In this document: positions 6,315 through 8,097 of the stretch, one piece after another
Layout: every line of letters starts with the position of its first letter
Position numbering within the stretch: position 1 is the stretch's first letter
Assembly (NCBI GenBank): GCA_900555005.1
Contig: USJM01000073.1
Location: forward strand, 1 to 8,097
Direction: 5' to 3'
From: an uncultured Lachnospiraceae bacterium
GTDB lineage: Bacteria > Bacillota_A > Clostridia > Lachnospirales > Lachnospiraceae
Length of the DNA stretch: 8,097 bases
The notes under the pieces: generated by a model
Told to the model about the DNA's origin: nothing
Database searches by the model: none
Seen by the model: only the letters and a program-made list of their open reading frames with translations
Program-made: the position numbers and the translations under genes

Positions 6315-6995
6315 TTACAGGGAATCCGCCATCTGTGCTTCCTTGTTCAGCGTGAAGACATTCTTCTTATAGGAAATCAGTCCCTCCCGCTGCATTTTAC
6401 TCAGCTCATTGGAGAGGGCGCTTCTGTCGACGCTGAGATAATCTGCGAGCTGCTGCCTGTCGAAGGAGATTGCAAAGTGCGTGCTTCCGTGGATGAGTGC
6501 CTGCTCGGACAGGTAGGAGAGGAGGCGCCCGCGGAGGGACTTCGGGGCGATGTGCATCATCCGGCTGGACAGGTTCAGACTTTTCTGGGCCAGAATCCGA
6601 ACCAGGTTGTGAACGAGCCGCTCATGAAAGCTGCATCCATTCTGGCAGACATTCAGAAGCTTGTTCAAGTCGAGGAAAAGAATCCGGCACGGCTCAGCAG
6701 CGACGACATCACAGAGTAGCTCTTTGCCTGGAATGGCAGCGTAATTCTCCGCAAAGATCCGGCCCTGTTCGATATGGCCGAAGATGTTGCTGCTCCCCCA
6801 GTAGAAGTTAACGACGATGTTGACGCTTCCGGACTCCACCATGCCGATTTCATGAACCGGATCCCCGGCTCGGAGAATCAGCTCGTTTTTCTTATAGGCT
6901 TTTTCATGTGTCCCGAGGCATGAGAGCATCTGGCGGATTTCGCCTTCGCGGATGCCATGGAACAGAGGGGTTGCAGAAAGCATTTGAACGTCCAT
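6315..6995 (-). CDS. Crp/Fnr-family transcriptional regulator, HcpR-like by context
   Basis: This is a dimeric cAMP-receptor-type DNA-binding regulator (226 aa). An N-terminal cyclic-nucleotide-binding-like barrel (about residues 10-110, with LFHGI, the AGDPVHEIGMVESGSVNI strands and IFAENYA) is followed by a dimer helix and a winged helix-turn-helix at residues 181-201 (QQLADYLSVDRSALSNELSKM). There is no Fnr-type N-terminal four-cysteine cluster, but a C-x3-C pair (CQNGCSFH) precedes the dimer helix and could sense redox or NO; that is an inference. The start at 6995 (MDVQML) has GAGGA about 6 nt upstream; an upstream in-frame start at 7022 would run into the palindrome. Divergent pairing with hcp matches HcpR-type regulators, which control hcp under nitrosative stress. 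It converges on the Nudix gene with a gap of about 60 bp and no obvious terminator. Confidence 0.9.
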   Translation of the reverse strand: MDVQMLSATPLFHGIREGEIRQMLSCLGTHEKAYKKNELILRAGDPVHEIGMVESGSVNIVVNFYWGSSNIFGHIEQGRIFAENYAAIPGKELLCDVVAAEPCRILFLDLNKLLNVCQNGCSFHERLVHNLVRILAQKSLNLSSRMMHIAPKSLRGRLLSYLSEQALIHGSTHFAISFDRQQLADYLSVDRSALSNELSKMQREGLISYKKNVFTLNKEAQMADSL

Positions 6996-7009
6996 ATTTA
7001 TCCTCACAT

Positions 7010-7023
7010 GTTGTCGTAACAAC
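7010..7023. promoter_or_regulatory. Candidate Crp/Fnr operator palindrome
   Basis: GTTGT (7010-7014), four bases CGTA, then ACAAC (7019-7023) form a perfect inverted repeat of the size bound by Crp/Fnr dimers. It lies in the 149-bp region between the divergent regulator and hcp genes. Relative to the regulator promoter it falls just downstream of the expected start site, suited to autorepression. Relative to hcp, a TAATCT-like -10 around 7046-7051 would place it near -41, the position of class II activation. The roles are inferred. Confidence 0.55.
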
Positions 7024-7038
7024 GTCTATGTAATGAAA

Positions 7039-7067
7039 AGTATAGTAATCTATGGCCAACAGGTCAA
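7039..7067 (-). promoter_or_regulatory. Promoter of the Crp/Fnr regulator gene
   Basis: Read on the minus strand, TTGACC (7067-7062, 5 of 6 consensus bases) is followed by exactly 17 bp and TATACT (7044-7039, 5 of 6). Transcription would start near 7032, about 37 nt before the ATG at 6995, and the palindrome at 7010-7023 would lie in the early transcribed region. Confidence 0.72.
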
Positions 7068-7083
7068 GAAAGGAAAGACTTGA
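7064..7083. promoter_or_regulatory. Inverted repeat, possible second regulator site
   Basis: TCAAG (7064-7068) and CTTGA (7079-7083) are exact reverse complements 10 bases apart. The left arm overlaps the regulator's -35 box. With 5-bp arms and a wide spacer it may be chance. Confidence 0.25.
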
Positions 7084-7144
7084 GGAACTGTAGGAAGGAT
7101 ACAAAAGCGGATGCGTTTCGCTGAGATGATTTGGAGGAAAAAAG

Positions 7145-8097
7145 ATGTGCGATAAGATGTTTTGTTACCAGTGTCAGGAAACAGCAAGGGGAACAGGATG
7201 CACAGTGTCCGGTGTCTGCGGAAAGAAGCCCGAGGTCGCACGGATGCAGGATCTGCTGATCTATGTCACAAAGGGATTGTCCTGCGTGACGACAAGGCTT
7301 CGCGAGGAAGGCAAGGCTGTGAAGAGCGATGTCAACCACCTGGTCACGGTGAACCTCTTCACAACGATCACCAACGCGAATTTTGACAAGGACGCGATTG
7401 CGGACAGGGTGACAAAGACGCTTGCAGTGAAGGAGGGGCTTCTTCAGCAGCTCGCAGATCGCAGTGGTCTTCCGGATGCGGCGCTCTGGAATGGCAGTGC
7501 TGATGCGTATGAAGAGAAGGCAGCTTCTGACAAGGTCGGTGTCCTGGCTACAGAGAACGAAGACATCCGCAGCCTGAGAGAGCTGATCACCTATGGTCTG
7601 AAGGGACTTGCTGCATACTCCAAGCATGCGAATGCGCTTCTTCAGGACAATGAAGAGATTGATGCGTTCATTCAGAAGGCGCTTGCAAAGACACTGGACG
7701 ATTCCCTGACAGTGGATGATCTTGTTGCCCTGACGCTGGAGACCGGCAAGTATGGCGTTGATGGCATGGCACTTCTGGATGCTGCGAATACAGGCGCGTA
7801 TGGCAATCCGGAGATTACCACGGTAGATATCGGTGTTCGCAGCAATCCGGGCATCCTTGTTTCTGGTCATGACCTGAAGGATCTGGAACAGCTGCTTGAG
7901 CAGACCGAGGGAACAGGAGTGGATGTCTACAGCACTCTGAGATGCTTCCGGCTCACTATTATCCGGCATTCAAGAAGTACAAGCACTTTGCAGGCAACTA
8001 CGGCAATGCATGGTGGAAGCAGAAGGAGGAGTTTGCATCCTTCAATGGCCCGATCCTGATGACAACCAACTGCGTCGTGCCGCCGGCTGATAGCTGG
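7145..8097 (+). CDS. hcp: Hybrid-cluster protein Hcp (hydroxylamine reductase), frameshifted and cut by the window end
   Basis: Hcp is a cytoplasmic iron-sulfur protein of nitrosative-stress defence, first described as hydroxylamine reductase and now mainly viewed as an NO reductase or S-nitrosylase. The N-terminal cluster motif is Cys7, Cys10, Cys19 and Cys25 (C-x2-C-x8-C-x5-C), the spacing of class I enzymes with a [4Fe-4S] cluster, as in strict anaerobes. The following helical domain ([15 protein letters not shown] and onward) is normal. The frame in use loses homology after DVYS (AGC at 7931-7933). Shifting frame there restores [20 protein letters not shown] and continues open to the last base ([10 protein letters not shown]), so one C is missing in AGCCAC. 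About 318 of some 540 residues lie in the window; the hybrid-cluster ligands lie mostly beyond it. GGAGG (7133-7137) is 7 nt before the ATG. Confidence 0.93.

Noticed and set aside
7064..7969. Long open frame of about 300 codons on the minus strand opposite hcp
   Set aside because: The plus strand is clearly hcp with conserved cluster cysteines. The antisense frame has no recognisable domain and crosses the regulator-hcp promoter region, so it is a codon-bias shadow.

Overview
The window looks like chromosomal DNA of an anaerobic Gram-positive bacterium of the Clostridia, most likely Lachnospiraceae-like. This rests on strong AGGAGG-type ribosome binding sites, roughly half G+C, a class I (anaerobe-type) hybrid-cluster protein, a Crp/Fnr regulator of the kind found beside hcp in Clostridia, and the general character of the proteins. 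No mobile element, RNA gene or CRISPR array was seen.

Layout. Positions 1-186 hold a short candidate repeat, a weak terminator-like hairpin and a very good sigma-A promoter (TTGACA, 17 bp, TAGAAT). This promoter drives a four-gene operon: an exported amino-acid (probably cystine) binding protein, an AhpD/carboxymuconolactone-decarboxylase-like CxxC protein, an ABC permease and an ABC ATPase. The operon ends at a strong intrinsic terminator at 3261-3295. A second run of plus-strand genes follows: an isochorismatase/nicotinamidase-type cysteine hydrolase, tandem 39-bp hairpin repeats, a flavin-reductase-like protein, a cysteine-rich U32-like protein, and a Nudix hydrolase of the ADP-ribose pyrophosphatase type with an 18-residue insertion in its Nudix box. 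A minus-strand Crp/Fnr regulator is then divergent from hcp, which runs off the right edge. The shared intergenic region carries a regulator promoter and a palindrome suited to a Crp/Fnr dimer.

How the genes work together. The first operon is a complete importer whose thiol-type accessory protein would fit cystine uptake. The middle genes share a loose redox/nucleotide theme (nicotinamide or related amide hydrolysis, flavin, ADP-ribose), but no pathway can be proven. The right end is a nitrosative-stress module: a Crp/Fnr regulator (HcpR-like) and its probable target hcp.

Three genes (ABC ATPase, U32-like protein, hcp) are each broken by one missing base inside a run of two or three identical bases, while the protein on both sides is intact. 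Three such lesions of the same kind in about 5 kb, in otherwise well-preserved genes, point to sequencing or assembly indels more than to true gene decay. I do not see a clearly new defence or mobile system. The most unusual items are the CxxC protein inside the cystine-type operon, the tandem hairpin repeats, the interrupted Nudix box and the U32-like protein.
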